From Aquilaria yunnanensis (Eukaryota > Streptophyta > Magnoliopsida > Malvales > Thymelaeaceae), in the NCBI GenBank assembly GCA_039654915.1, contig CM077596.1, forward strand, positions 69,689,751 through 69,753,750: 64,000 nt of DNA, in the 5' to 3' direction. The translations under genes were made by a program, and so were the position numbers. Below, piece after piece: positions 1 to 12,869 of the stretch. Every line of letters begins with the position of its first letter. Positions within the stretch are counted from its first letter, which is position 1. The notes under the pieces are model-generated. The model ran no database searches. It was not told the DNA's origin and saw only the letters and a program-made list of their open reading frames with translations.

Positions 1-3000
1 CTTAATTAATTATGATTTTAATTATGGTTTTCTTATTTAAATCGTGAAATATTTTAAAAATTATGGTTTTAATTAATAGTAGCTACAAAGGAGATGGATG
101 AGGATGAGGCCTCACTCATTTTTGACTTGGCCTAATTAAGTGCACCAACAGCTCTCCAACTTGGCTAACTCATATGTGTTAATCCCTCACCCCAAGTTAG
201 TACATTTGAGTACCCAAAGATTGATAAATTATATTAGTTGGTTGAAGCCAACTCATAGTCTTGGAGGAAAAATTCACATTGATCGGCAACTTCTCTTTTC
301 TCCATATTTAGGTCATTTGTAGTTGGTTTAATTACATGCTATTTCTTTCACTATTAACTAATCTCTTTATAAACAGATTGATTATAAAACTAGCTTGTGC
401 TATACGTGGTGAAGACTTTTATAAATAATTAAAATGTGTATTTTTATTTATTCTAATTTTTCCAAAAATCCTACACAACTTAAATGATTTTCGGCTTTTT
501 AAATTATAGAATTCAATTTTGGGCTTTTTAAATTATAGAGTTCAATTAGTACACAACTTAAATGATACATCAATAAAATTGACAATGACTTAAATAAATC
601 ATTATTAAATCTCCTTATAATACTACATTAATACTTGAAATGAACATCCATAAAAATATTGATATCAAACATAGAAATGTTTTAGGCCCCTTTAAATGTT
701 TTACGTCTCCCAGTAATAAAAAGTGGAGCACTTAACCCCTTTGATCTTATGTCCGTTAATTGGGGTTAATCTTTGACCTTATGTCCATTAATTGGGGTTA
801 ATTGCGTCTATGACCTCTAACCACTTATCTGGAAATAAGTACTTCACAAGCTCCCTCCTTTCAATAAATAGCTTGTGTGGTAACATACATAGTACCTTAC
901 TACAATATACAAAGATCAAGCATATCATCGCCAATCTCACGTTCCAATGGCACCATTGGAGGTTAGAAGTATGTGTGTCGGTTGCATTTTCCCTAACATG
1001 CCCTATACTCATCGATACCATTAGTGAGGAAATATTTAGCACCAACCGCAAAGCCCCACTCATTGACTAGTTTCTTCAACTTTAGCACCAATTGATTCCA
1101 ATCATCATCAATATAGTCTTCATCACCTTCCTCATTCATATCTACAAGCTCAACCTCCCTTACATCTTCGAACCAAAAAATTTCAAAAATAATAAATATA
1201 ACACCTTTCCTAAACAGTGCCACAACATGCCACTTTTTTGGAATGTTAAATCTCTTTACTAGAATAGCGTAAAATGTGTATCACTTTTGTTAGTCTGCGT
1301 GGTATTTATAATTCAACTTCTACACTCTTTCGTTCTATGCTTTTGTTCATAACTTTATCATTTTTCTGCATACGTTCATTGCTTTAGCACAAACACTTTT
1401 CCCATAACCATCTTATTTTGAAAACTTACTTGACAAAAATGATTTAGTACAAATGAAAAGTATTTTAGTATGATTGAAAAACATTCATTTGTTCAGAAAA
1501 AGCATAGATGAACAATGTTTTCAATGTTTTCTTTTCTTTCAACCCTAAAATTTTAAACAATTATAAACTAACCATTAAATTACTGACCTCTACAATTCTT
1601 TCTTTGCTCTTGCTTTTGAATATCTTACTGCAATTGCAATCACAATCACATCTCACAACACAACTCCAAACCATCTTCTTCGCTTCCAAATGAACCAAAC
1701 ATCTACCATGTTTCTTAATTTGTTTCTAAGTGAACATAGAATGTTTTTGAATTGACACAAATGTCCCCCAAACCTCTCTTTTATTGACTACTCGCATTAA
1801 CTTTAACAACCATTTATCAATTAACTCCAACCACCACTTAACCATATTGGGCAAGTTTATTATTTCAACAACACCAGTTCTAGTCATTCTCCTTTAATAA
1901 GCAATCTTTAAATTCTTTTTGCATGTAACTGCTACATTTATTACTAATGCCCATATTTATTACCCTCTAAGAATTTCTAGTTCACTAATTACTTATATTA
2001 TATAATTTTGACCACATTTTTTTATACCACTTTCATTTAAATTTCTTATTATGCTACATTTTTTTTAAAGTAATTTACCATTTACCATTTCCTTTTAATT
2101 TGTAAATAATTCCCTTATATTTTAACTATGAAGAAGTAAGGTTTACACTATTTCTCATAGTTCCGCTTTAAACAATTAGAACTTCTATTTTTGTCAAAAT
2201 TGACTTAATTGCACACAAATAAGTTCTATGACTCATCTCATGCTTCTTTGTCAATTGGGGACTAAATGTGTCATATGCCCATTTTTTAGACTTGGGCGGA
2301 CAACGAGGTGGGAACTTTGACAAGCTTTGAGAGCACCCCCAGTCCTTTTTGTTTTTTTGTTATAGGACCCACAGACTATTTTTGTACTTCTCTGTCTGTA
2401 AAGGAAGTTGAGCATGGTTGACCCTCATGGCGTACGTCAAAATGACAAGGATGGGCATTACATGTTTAAGCACGGAGATAAATTTTTATTTTTGTGCCTC
2501 TCGCTGTAATTACCCTTTCGCTGACGTTATAATGAGATGTTATTTTGGTCAAGCACCTTGCCTTTACTCTTCGAGTCATTAATTTGATAATCCGGGGTTC
2601 ACAATTCCTTTGCTTCAAGGAATTTCAGTTGTTAGTTTTTGAATTTGTAAAGGTTTACGTTGAAAAACAGAGAACAATAATATAAAAAGAGTTAATGGAA
2701 ATAATTTATAATATCAAATGACATTAGTCAGCGGAATTATAAACTCTCTTCAACCTTTTTTAAGCATTTTACGCCGGATGGGGAGGATTTAGGTGACTTA
2801 GGATTAGTTTTCAACAAACAAGTCATTGAAGGAGATGGAGGGTGGAATTTTGAGATGGATGCTCCAAAGTCCACCAAACTCGCATAAAGGAATTTGGAGA
2901 TGAGGTGGGCGTCGGCTGGGAAATCAGATACTACTAATATATACACACACGCAGGAACCCGATTTCGTGTTTCAATTTTCTCAACGATTGCCCAAGTAAT
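1..3000. other. Gene-poor AT-rich intergenic region
   Basis: No supported gene. Open frames here are short, overlap on both strands and match no family I recognise. The stretch around 680-1250 has two overlapping minus-strand frames that could be decayed transposon coding sequence, but I see no transposase motif. A minus-strand frame at 2737-2946 is also unrecognised. The rest is AT-rich sequence with homopolymer runs. Confidence 0.5.
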
Positions 3001-3017
3001 CTTTCTTATTCCTTTAA

Positions 3018-3672
3018 ATTAAATACCGTGATATACCGTTTACTGAGTATCTACGGTATATGGTATAAATATTTTTACATTTTATCATATGAAATACTGC
3101 AGTATATCGAGATATTTCATGATCTACTGCATACCATGTACTTTTTTTATGTAATTTGTCACAAAATCTCAGTATACCGCAAATGCCGCATGGTATGTAT
3201 CGCGGTATTTAATTTTTCGCGGCTATTTTTTTTTTTTACATTAAAATATCATAAATATATAAAACATTGAAATAAAAATAATACACATATCATAAAATAA
3301 ACATTTACTTTTAATTTTTTTGTTACTTTTCTTAATTAATATAAAAAATTAATGGATGGTATTATTTATATTTATAGTATATCAATAAATTATTTTTTTA
3401 GTATTATTTATTTTGCTCCATATATAACATTTTTTTAATGTTTTTTGTATTAAAAAATATCTTCTATCGTATATATTTTATTTATATTTGATAAATTATG
3501 ATGAAAAAAATTAGAATACATATAAAATGTGCAAAAATAAATTATTAAATAAATTGTGTCATTTTAAAATAATATTCTAACATTTATTTTTTGTGAAAAC
3601 GGTAACGATATGCGGTACCGTATATTATTCAGTATACTTTAAAAATTCAGAGTGTGATATACCTTACAATAA
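3018..3672. mobile_element. Possible non-autonomous inverted-repeat element
   Basis: Both edges are dense in ACCGTAT/CGGTAT words: several between 3018 and 3210, and again at 3598-3670. The middle is AT-rich and non-coding. Edges of this kind are seen in small hAT-type elements, but the termini are too diverged for me to fix ends or a target-site duplication. The class is an inference. Confidence 0.25.
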
Positions 3673-3754
3673 CGATATTTAACATCTTGCCATCAATTGC
3701 ATAAATACGGTGGCTCGTTCAATTTTTGTGCATCACATTTGTCATTTTTATCAT

Positions 3755-4503
3755 GGCCTAAAACCCCTATTTTCCCCCCAAACTTTTTCAACTCAAACTT
3801 TTCAATCACTAAATTTTGACTTGGGCTCATTCATCCCTCAAACTTTGTAAATTAATACTTTTTACTTATTGCTCCACTTAAATGAAACAGAAATAACTTT
3901 CAAGGTTGCATGAGAATCGAAACAGAGATAAAAAGAAAAATGAAGGGCTAATAAAGCTTTAGTTCCGCCATGTTGAATAGAAGATAAAAAGTCATCCCAT
4001 AATTACAACAAATTTATTAACCCTATATTCACGGCCCGAATAAAATTAACTTGAGTCATTTTTTTCTCTAAAGAAAAGAAAATAACAATTTAGCTTATAT
4101 TGTTGTCCTTTTTTTTTTTGTTTGTTTCATATACTTTTTTAGGTTATACCATATCTTCAAGAACTTGTTAAATTGGTGCTCATCACAAAGAATTCTTTTA
4201 GGATGATGGCTAAGATTCAGAAGATTGCAACTGCTATATTTGAAGTGAGAAAGTCCATTTAATTTTTTATTCAAAATTGTAGAACTAAAGCTTTATGTGA
4301 GACAAATGGTTAGTTAGTCTTTCATCTTTTCTTTTATCTTCATTTTGGTCCTCATATAACCCAAAGAGTCATTTCTTTTTCATTTAAGTGGACTAAAAAG
4401 CCGCCAACTTATAAAGTTTGAAAGGCAAATGAACCTATACCAAAATTTATGAGGTAAAAAATCTGAGTTGATGAAATTTAAAGGGCAGAAGGGGCTTTGA
4501 GCC
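3755..4503. mobile_element. Mutator-like MITE with long terminal inverted repeats
   Basis: About 220 bp at the left end (GGCCTAAAACCCC...) pairs imperfectly with the reverse complement of the right end (...GGGGCTTTGAGCC). The arms share blocks such as CCACTTAAATGAAA and AAAGCTTTAGTTC. The flanks TTTTTATCA (3745-3753) and TTTTTACTA (4504-4512) match at 7 of 9 positions, as expected for an aged 9-bp Mutator-type duplication. It has no coding capacity. Confidence 0.6.
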
Positions 4504-5011
4504 TTTTTACTATTTATTGGTTTCACTGTGTATCTCTCCATTACATGCACACATATGCGTCTTCATTCATTGAAATTAAAATTATGTCACCTGAATATAT
4601 TTAACATTTTAAACCTTAAAAACACATTACTATGTATTTATATAGATTTGATTTTATTTATCATAAGCTTGACGTAAAGTAAGATGGTATAGTTAGAAAT
4701 ATTTTAAAAAATTTATCGTTGAATTCATCTAACCACATAAAAAATTTCGGTAAATTGCAATTTTGTCCCTGAATTAATTTTCATGTTATGAAAGCGTCCT
4801 TAGAGCGACCAATGTAGCAAACATATCCTTAAAGTAAACATTCATTGCAATATTGTGCATTAGTTTGCAGACCTTTATTAAACGTCCAACTGACAACTTG
4901 TTATATAAAACAAAGTTTTAACTAAATTTTTTATTTAATATAATTTTGAAAAAAAATTTTGGTAAATGTTTACATTTAATAATTTGACATCTAATAGGGA
5001 TCTATAAAAGT

Positions 5012-5378
5012 CAATTCATTTTAATTTAAGTCAACATAATCTAAAATAGTTTATTCTTATTTTTTTATTTGAAACTAATTTTAATTATAGTTAATATTAT
5101 GTAGATGTAATAATTCATTAAAAATATATTTTTTTACAATCTTATTAAATTTTTATATATTTTTATTTTTAACACCTAAAATTAAAAAATTTATAAAAAT
5201 TTAATAAAATCATGACAATAAATTCATAAAAATTTAATAACATCATGAAAATTTACTTTTAAATGGATTATCATATCTACATAATATTAACTTTCAAATG
5301 AAAATAGTTTGAGTAAAAAAGATGTAAAAATAAAAATAAGTTATTTTAGATTATGTTGACTTAAGTTAAAATGAATTA
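5012..5378. mobile_element. Palindromic MITE, copy 1 of 3
   Basis: This is a near-perfect foldback: AATTCATTTTAATTTAAGTC at the left is mirrored at the right, and the arms continue through TCAACATAATCTAAAATA. The interior is AT-rich and non-coding. The same family recurs at 35365-35696 and 60478-60812. All three share arm words such as AAAAAGATGTAA and an ACATAATATT or ACATATTATT core. Confidence 0.65.
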
Positions 5379-6569
5379 GGGGTAAAAAACATGTCTTCAC
5401 TAAAAGAGCAAAAAACTCAAATCACTTTGTACATGTCCACACTTTTTTTAGATCCTAAATGAATAAAAAATGTTTTGAAACTCCAGCCTAGCCGGTTCAA
5501 GGAACATTTGTCGGGGTTCAAATACTTCCACCCAACAACTTGTTCTGTGAAATTAAAGTGTCAAACATGGCTCATAATCTTGGGAGTAAAATTTAAATTT
5601 CCCCCTAACATTTACTTACTAGAAAATATATTTTTTCCTTGTATAACTTTTGCTTGCTTCTTATTATCAAATAAATAAATAAATAAATAAAAATAAACGA
5701 ATAGCAAACGTGCAATTATAGGTTTCAAGAAGCTAATTAAGGGGAGTCGGGACATTATATATTTCCCATACATGGAGGGTTTAATTGTAAGTTTGACCAA
5801 TTCTTGGAAATGTTTGGTAATTTCACAATTGTTAAGATATATATAGAAAATATCTTAATGAATAAAAACAGCATGCCAAAGTTTAGTGGAAACATTATCT
5901 CTTCAAGCTGCTGTATAAATCTAAAAAATAAATATATATCTTCTTATGTATATCGAAAGCAATGATTAATTATATGGCTTCCATATTATTTTAAACTTTT
6001 CAAACCCAAAAAGTACTAGTAATACAATATTTAGCTTTGAAATTCTGTATGATAATTCTATCAGACTAATCTTGGGAGCTAGTTATACAACATGATTAAA
6101 ACATGATTAGTTAGCGGAGAGCTTTCAATTAATTTGTGATACGCAACGGATATAATAATAATCGATAGAAAGAAATAAGATAAGAAGATCTGAGTGTGGC
6201 AGAGGCAGAGGTAGGCAAGCATTTATATGATCCAAGTCAGAGTTGGAACTTGGAACAATAACAATAATGCAGCTGGGCAGGGCATTAGAAAATGGAGACA
6301 CAGCCAATCAATTTAAAGTCGTTATCATTTGTCTCCGGCCGGGTCGTTGGCCTTGGGTTGTCTATGGTCGGCTGTTCTCGTTCCCACTAGAACCTGCCTC
6401 CCTCTCTACATATCCTGTAACTGGAAACTCTCAACGTGCAAGTAATGGCAATGAAAATTACATCATTACATAATCAGCATTATTATTGACTTCTAATTAT
6501 TCCCTTCTTCTTTCTTTGAAATGGTTTTGTCCCTTAATTATAAAGGCCAAAATCATATGGCATAAACAT

Positions 6570-6576
6570 TATATAT
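6570..6576 (+). promoter_or_regulatory. Probable TATA box of the first lipase gene
   Basis: TATATAT lies 77-83 bases upstream of the lipase ATG at 6653, which leaves room for a short 5' leader. This is a position-based inference; the transcription start is not visible in sequence alone. Confidence 0.45.
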
Positions 6577-6652
6577 GGCTAGGCAAGAGGGCGGAGGGGC
6601 ATAGCAAATGTGAGGGACCAACTACCAAAGTGACAGAGAAGAGAACACCCAA

Positions 6653-8811
6653 ATGGCCAACATTACTAGTTGTAAGAAGAAGATTGGTAACACAGAGAGA
6701 TCAGTAGCAGTACTGTTTCTTTTTGTTATCTTCTCTGTAGCATCAAATTCAAATGCAGCATATTCGTCACCAAGAAAGCAGCTGTCTCAGCAACTCACGG
6801 TAGACAACAATACCATCTGCAAATCAATGGTTCAGATGTATGGCTACCTCTGTCAGGAACACACCGTACGTATATTCAACCACTCCAACATAAACGCATA
6901 TGTCCCCAACTCAACTGGTGGTATATATCTTTATGGCTTGCGGCCATAACTTACTTAATCTTCCAACAGGTGACCACACAAGATGGCTACATTCTGAGCT
7001 TACAAAGAATTCCGGCTGCACGATCCGGCAAGTCTGCAACGAAGCCTCCTGTCTTGCTGCAGCATGGCATCTTAACAGTTTGTACTACAACTTATTGACA
7101 TTGTTCTTCAATGAACTCGCTGTTTGGATTTGGTGGCCACTAATTATGCTTATGCATGGCACAATGTTGTTTATACTTTATACTTGCGGGTTTTCCTTGT
7201 AGGGTCCAAGCCTCCATCCATTCCTGAGCATGTATCTGACATGATGTGTGGTGATTTCTGTGGCAGGATGCTGCATCATGGGTGTTGAACTCCCCGGATC
7301 AATCCTTAGGCTTTATGCTGGCTGACAACGGGTATGATGTTTGGCTCGCTAATACTCGTGGCACCACACAAAGTCTCAACCATAAGTGGCTTACCTCTAA
7401 TGAATCGGTACCTATCTCTAATAGTATATACTAGTATTTTGTTGATTAGCTAGGGGCTTTTTTTTCGGAACTTTTGTTGTTAAAGAATCTTGCCGAACAA
7501 TTTTGATGATTCCTTCATTTACAGGCTTACTGGGAATGGTCATGGGATGAGTTAGCCAAGTATGATCTTGCTGCTTTTGTTCAATATGTGCACCGCCAAA
7601 CTGGGAATAAGCTGCATTATGTTGGTCATTCCCTGGGGACCCTAATGGCTCTAGCTGCTTTCTCCAAGCAATATCACCTGATGAACATGTTAAGATCAGC
7701 AGCTCTGCTTTCCCCAATTGCTCATTTGAACCACATTTCGTCTCTCCCTGCTAAAATCGCCGCCTATCTGTTATTAGGTGAAGTAAGTATACATAACCAT
7801 AATTTCCAGTATTACAGAGAGCCTTTAAGCTATTTCCAGTTATAAACGACCAAGTGACTTGCCAATATTCATGGGACAGGACCTATACTGGTTGGGACTC
7901 CGCGAGTTCGTTCCAGGAGAGTAAGAACAAATTTCAAAACCTTGTTTTTTTTTCCTGCATTGAATAATATTTTCTATTTCTGCACCAACTTTGAAACCAA
8001 AACAAACATTCAACAGGGACCAAGTGTCCAAGCTTTTGGGAATAGCATGTGAGGTGCCAAACGTTGTCTGCTCCAATTTAATGGAAGTTTTCACCGGTAA
8101 GTATTCTTTTCATTTTTTTCCTTCCCGTTAAATAAACTTGCTTTAATGTAGAAATGCTGACAGCTTGCTTTAGGGAAGAACTGGCATCCGAATGAAAAAC
8201 ACAAAGATTCACGTAGCCGAATCCAATTGCTTGGTATTAAAGTTTGTTTAGTTGTTTGGTGCAACATTGAAACTAAAGCTCCATTGCTCTCCATGGCATG
8301 TCCTTAGGTGCAAACTGTTGCGTAAATTCTTCCAAGGCGGGTCCATTTTTCAAACACGAGCCTGAACCAACTTCTACCAAGAACATGATCCACCTAGCCC
8401 AAAGTAAGCACCCAAATGCCTCACTTTCCTTGTGTGGTAAGCTATGTTCTATAACTTGTTCCTCTCGTCTTCATTTCTCTGGCAGTGGTCAGGACGGGGA
8501 TGATAACAATGTATGACTATGGGAATAAAGTTGAGAATATGAACCATTACAGCCAGCCTACTCCACCGGTATATAACATGACACACATCCCAAAAGACTT
8601 CCCCTTGTTCGTTGGATATGGAGGACAGGACATGCTAGCAGATGTTCAAGATGTGCAGATTTTGCTTAATACCCTCAAAGATCATGATGCAGACAAGTTG
8701 GTGGTTCAGTACGTAAAGAACTTTGCTCATGTTGATTTTGTATTGGGAGTGACTGCGAATCAAATCATCTATGAGCCTATCATGGCCTTCTTCAAACTCC
8801 AAGATTCATGA
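6653..8811 (+). CDS. Triacylglycerol/acid lipase family protein, tandem copy 1
   Basis: Eight exons: 6653-6865, 6970-7077, 7267-7407, 7525-7782, 7880-7920, 8017-8096, 8308-8403, 8486-8811. They join in frame to 420 aa, the usual size for the plant lysosomal/gastric acid lipase family (triacylglycerol lipase 2-like). A hydrophobic segment at about residues 17-36 looks like a signal peptide, so the enzyme is probably secreted or vacuolar. Family features are intact: LLQHGI, a [13 protein letters not shown] segment, the nucleophile elbow GHSLG (Ser190), GGQD (Asp361) and AHVDF (His394), a full Ser-Asp-His triad. It would hydrolyse acyl esters; the natural substrate is unknown. The intron found at GHSL/GTL in the downstream copy is absent here. 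No stop or frameshift was found. Confidence 0.92.
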
Positions 8812-10191
8812 TCCATGGATGGCAGTACTCGTACATAACATACCTACACCTTTCTTTTGCCTTAGAATTGGGACTAAAATGAGTGCGGATTTAAGTGATT
8901 GCTTGGCTGACAAGAAAGCTAGCATCTGCATCTCTATTTCCTCTGCTTCTGCTGCGCATTATGTAAATAGCATGGTTGATTAGTAATGAATTTCATGAAC
9001 ATAAATCATTTCCTAACATGTTTTGTTAGTTGTGTGGGCATTAATATTTCCAATCCGCGTCGCAACAGTGTTCCATTTCTGGCTACAGTAATTCCCCTCC
9101 CACGGCCTCTTTTAAAGCTTGATTTATGGCTACCTTTTTCAAAAGCGCTTCTTTTGATTTACAATATTTCGCTTTTCATTTAGGTGTTATCGCTTTTTCT
9201 ACAGGAGATTTCAAGTTTCGGCAGAAGAACAATTTCAGTCTCTCATTTTATTTTTCCTGTTATTATACCCTAACTTCGTGCCTGCCAATCCAGCCCCCGA
9301 TTTTCAGTACAATTCCGCTGCTACTACTTTTGCCTGTTGTAGTCCTTTTGCTCCCTATTTTCGGTAATTCTCAGACATTCCCAGAAATAATTGATTCATC
9401 AAAAGGTTACCAATTGTTTTGTCCGTGACAAGAGTACTTTTGTCCGTTGTAGTCTTGTGGCATCATTTTACTTTAATTGATTCATCAAAAAGTTATTATT
9501 TCTTTCATTTTCATTTAATCATTAATTGATAATTTTGATTTAGAGGCAATCTGTTTTACATTATTTGACCCAAGTTAACATGTTTTTGTGTTTTTCCATG
9601 TGACTTTTATTGGGCCTCACAAATTGCTTCCTTAATTGCCCCCATTCTGACACTCCAGAAAAAGAGCTTGATGCCGGTGAATCTGTCAAAATAAAAATAG
9701 TAAAGACATTCATTTTAGCAAGACTTGATGAATGAAGAATTCATCTTGCACAGTGAAACTCTGGCATAATGCCTCAAGCTCACCTTCATCCTGAAAACAT
9801 TACTCAAATTTTTTTGTATCTCACCAGCACAGACAAGCTTCCATTCCACAATTGCAGCTTCAAGGAAAAACCGATATTCTTTTATTGTCTGGTTCAAGTT
9901 GTAAAATTGACCTTCTATGGCGGCAATAGGTTAATGGTAAAATTTGGCAAATGTGGGCCAAGGGGAAAAACGTGTTAACCCAAACCTATTAAACTAAAAT
10001 GATTTGGCAGTTAGTCATTTCTAACTCTTCTCCTCCAATGTTCCTACCTCTATAAAAGTATAATTGGCATATAACAAGTTGTATTTTGATTTATTACCTG
10101 TCATCTAATCACCAAAGCTGAAAAATATGTAGTTTTTTATTTTCCTTTTGTGAATACTAAATAGTTTTCTTTTCCTATAAGAACCCACATA
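8812..10191. other. Intergenic region downstream of lipase copy 1
   Basis: This should hold the lipase 3' UTR followed by non-coding sequence. The open frames (for example 9126-9428) are short, hydrophobic by composition and unrecognised. No repeat with clear termini was seen before the Mutator-like element. Confidence 0.5.
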
Positions 10192-10555
10192 ATAATTAAA
10201 GGCCAAAGTGTACCAGTAACCCTCCAGCGTACACAAAATAGACGAGTTAGTCCCTGAACTTGAATCCAGTGAAGAGAAGCCCTCAAACTTGTGAAAATGG
10301 GGCGACTCAGTCCATTTTGCACCACATCAATCATCCTTCCATAGGCAGAACTGCACTGTTGGGCCTTGGATTCATTTAGTTGTTCAATTTTCTTTCCAGA
10401 TATCTTATACTTATAATTTAGTCACTTAAGTGAATATTTACTTTATTGAATAGTATAAAATATTCATCTTAATATTTTTCATTTTTTATCAGTTTATGTT
10501 CATAAAAAATACCTGGTGCTTTGTTTTTCTTATATTTTTAATACAAAATATATTA

Positions 10556-10790
10556 CTCCCTCTGTCCCATATTCTTTGCACCATTTGACTTTTTGGGCTA
10601 GTTTGACTTGAATTTTTTTATATTATTGATTGTTAGAAAAAAATTAAAAAATATATATTTAGAAACTATAGGTCTTGATTTATCATTCACATATAAAAAT
10701 TTTTCATTTATATGTTAAAATGTCTAAAATAAAAAATCATAGATTAATTGGTAAAACGTGAATGATGCAAAGAATATGGGACAGATGGAG
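10556..10790. mobile_element. Stowaway-like MITE nested in the Mutator-like element
   Basis: The terminal inverted repeats are CTCCCTCTGTCCC and, read from the other end, CTCCATCTGTCCC. Both sides carry a TA dinucleotide (10554-10555 and 10791-10792). At 235 bp, AT-rich and non-coding, it has the size, ends and TA target of Tc1/mariner-derived Stowaway MITEs. Related copies lie at 15831-16064 and 39741-39984. Confidence 0.82.
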
Positions 10791-11786
10791 TATTTTTTTA
10801 AATAATGCCACTTTCAGTAAACAAAATATCCTTTTATATAAAGTACATGACCATCCAATCTATAGCTAGTATACTTTTGTAATAAAAAATACATCAAGTC
10901 ATGTACTTTATAAAATAAAAAATACTACTTCTAGTGAAAAACTAGTTTATTTGCAATAAATATAAAAAAGAAGAAGCCTAGCTATAAAAATACTAAAGGT
11001 TTCTTTTTTTCTTCATATCCAATAACTAGTTACCCATTCATCAGATCATAGTTTGATACCTTGAATTTAAAAATATTTTTGTATGTAATTTCTGAAATTT
11101 TTTGACAAGATTCTTTTTTTTAATTGTTTCTTTTTTTAACATTTCATCGTCAATTATGAAAAAACAGGCACTTGGCAGTCAAAGCTATGCCAGGATTTCC
11201 ACCATTTGATTAAAACAATTGATCCATATGATGTCATCACCAATAATCATCTTGTGCTATTTGTCCATTCAATCAATGACATCCCACGTCAATATATTTT
11301 TTTAATGCAAAAGATATAGCAGTATATTTTTCATATATTTTTATTAGATTAAAAGAAGAAAAATCTAGTATTTTTAGATATATACTAGTATAAGTTGGTA
11401 TTAAATAATAAATGAATGTTTACTGAAGGTAGCCTTTTTTTTTGTTGCATAAAGTACACGACTTAATTTATTTTTTATTGTAAGAATATACTAGCTTTAG
11501 ATTGGATGTGTCATTCATTCTATTGAAAGGGAAATTTTTTTTACTAAAAGTGGAGTTATTTAATTAAAAACCAAATATACTTTTTATTAAAAATACATGA
11601 AAAACAAAGCACCAGGTATTTTTTATAAACATAAATTGATAAAAAAAAATGAAAATACAAAGATGGATATTTTATACTATGAAATAAAATAAATATCAAC
11701 TTAAGTGACTAAATTATAAGTATAAAATATCTGGAGAGGAAATTGAACAACTAAATGAATTCAAAAGCCAATAGTGCAGCTTAGCG

Positions 11787-12304
11787 TAGAGGTGATTGTT
11801 TGGTTTGTTTAGTTTAAACCAAACTGAATTAGTCAGTTTTTTTGATTTTTTTAAATGATAAAAAATTGAATAAATAGAATTAACTTTTAAAACTGAACAC
11901 AAACCAAACCGAAATATTTCAGTTCAGTTCAGTCCAAATTGAATTAACTGAAAAAATGGGAGTGGGATTATATGAGAGAGAAACATTGCTTTTCCTTCCA
12001 AATTCTATTCAATATAAAACATTTATTGCCTATGGAAAGAAAGAAAATAAGAATCCAAGCTAATTTTGGTTGGTTTGTAGTTTTATTGTCTATGAAAAAA
12101 TTGAAAAAAATTAATAATAAAAAATTCAGTTAATTCGGTTATTAAATTAACCGATATTCAAAACCGAAACCAAAAAGAAACTGAAATTTTTGTTATTCGT
12201 TTTCAACTGAAACCGAACTGAATTATGAAATTAACCAAACCAAATTCTCAAATTATTTTGGTTTTTTAGTTTTTTTTATTTGAACTGAATACTAATCACC
12301 CCTA
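11787..12304. mobile_element. hAT-like MITE nested in the Mutator-like element
   Basis: The ends TAGAGGTGATT and AATCACCCCTA are inverted. The interior is rich in AACCGAA/TTCGGTT-type words. Its insertion is visible because it interrupts the right arm of the surrounding element: the sequence before it (GTGCAG) and after it (CCTATGGAAGG) is continuous in the left arm. The 8-bp duplication expected for hAT is diverged. A related element lies at 62403-63264. Confidence 0.7.
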
Positions 12305-12809
12305 ACTCAACCTATGGAAGGATGATTGAGGTGGCGCAATTTCCGTACAAAATGGACTAGGTCTCCCTATTTTCACAAGTTTGGGGGCTTTTCTTCCTTG
12401 ATTCCAAGTTCAGGGACTAATTCGTCCGTTTCATGTAAATTGGAGGGTTACTATTGCTCTTTGGCCATAATTGAATGAAAAGCATAAATTTGAATTTCTG
12501 AGTCAAGAGCATCTCCTAAACAATTGGATCAGCAGTCAAAACAACGGCAATTTTTCCGTGCCTTCTCAATTCCGTTCCCACTTGATAGGAATCGCTGGCT
12601 CGTTCCTGTCGTCTCTACTTGAACAACAAAAAGTGGAAACTTAACTGTTTGTTTGAAGAAAATTGGTGCCCGCGACGAAACAAAAAGTTACAAATAACTT
12701 CGTGTAAGCAATGGCAATGCTCAAAAACAAAACTTGATTCCATCCCATCTAAAATCATAATTTCTAATTTTCTCTCTCTCCCTCTCTTTTTTTGTGTAGA
12801 TTCTCTTCT

Positions 12810-12815
12810 TATAAA
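12810..12815 (+). promoter_or_regulatory. Probable TATA box of the second lipase gene
   Basis: TATAAA, followed by GG, lies 55-60 bases upstream of the ATG at 12870. A pyrimidine-rich patch of CT repeats at about 12771-12795 precedes it, as is common in plant core promoters. Copy 1 has a different TATA context, so the two promoters are not simple duplicates. Confidence 0.6.
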
Positions 12816-12869
12816 GGCAACAAATTTGAAACTGAACTAGGCATTAGCGAGTAGGCAACAGAAAATCAG

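Larger units (their letters stand above)
10201..12466. mobile_element. Mutator-like foldback element with 9-bp target-site duplication
   Basis: The ends GGCCAAAGTG...CTTTGGCC begin long inverted arms. The left arm (10201 to about 10535) is mirrored by the right arm (about 11600-11786 plus 12305-12466), including shared blocks around AAGCACCAGGTATTTTT and GGAAGGATGATTGA. Weaker pairing continues inward to about 10990 and 11350. The flanks ATAATTAAA (10192-10200) and ATAATTGAA (12467-12475) differ at one of nine positions, which fits a Mutator-type insertion. No transposase is encoded, so it is non-autonomous. It separates the two lipase copies and contains two younger elements (10556-10790 and 11787-12304). 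Confidence 0.85.

Noticed and set aside
6653..8811. Possibility that lipase copy 1 is a pseudogene
   Set aside because: All eight exons splice in frame and the full catalytic triad is present.
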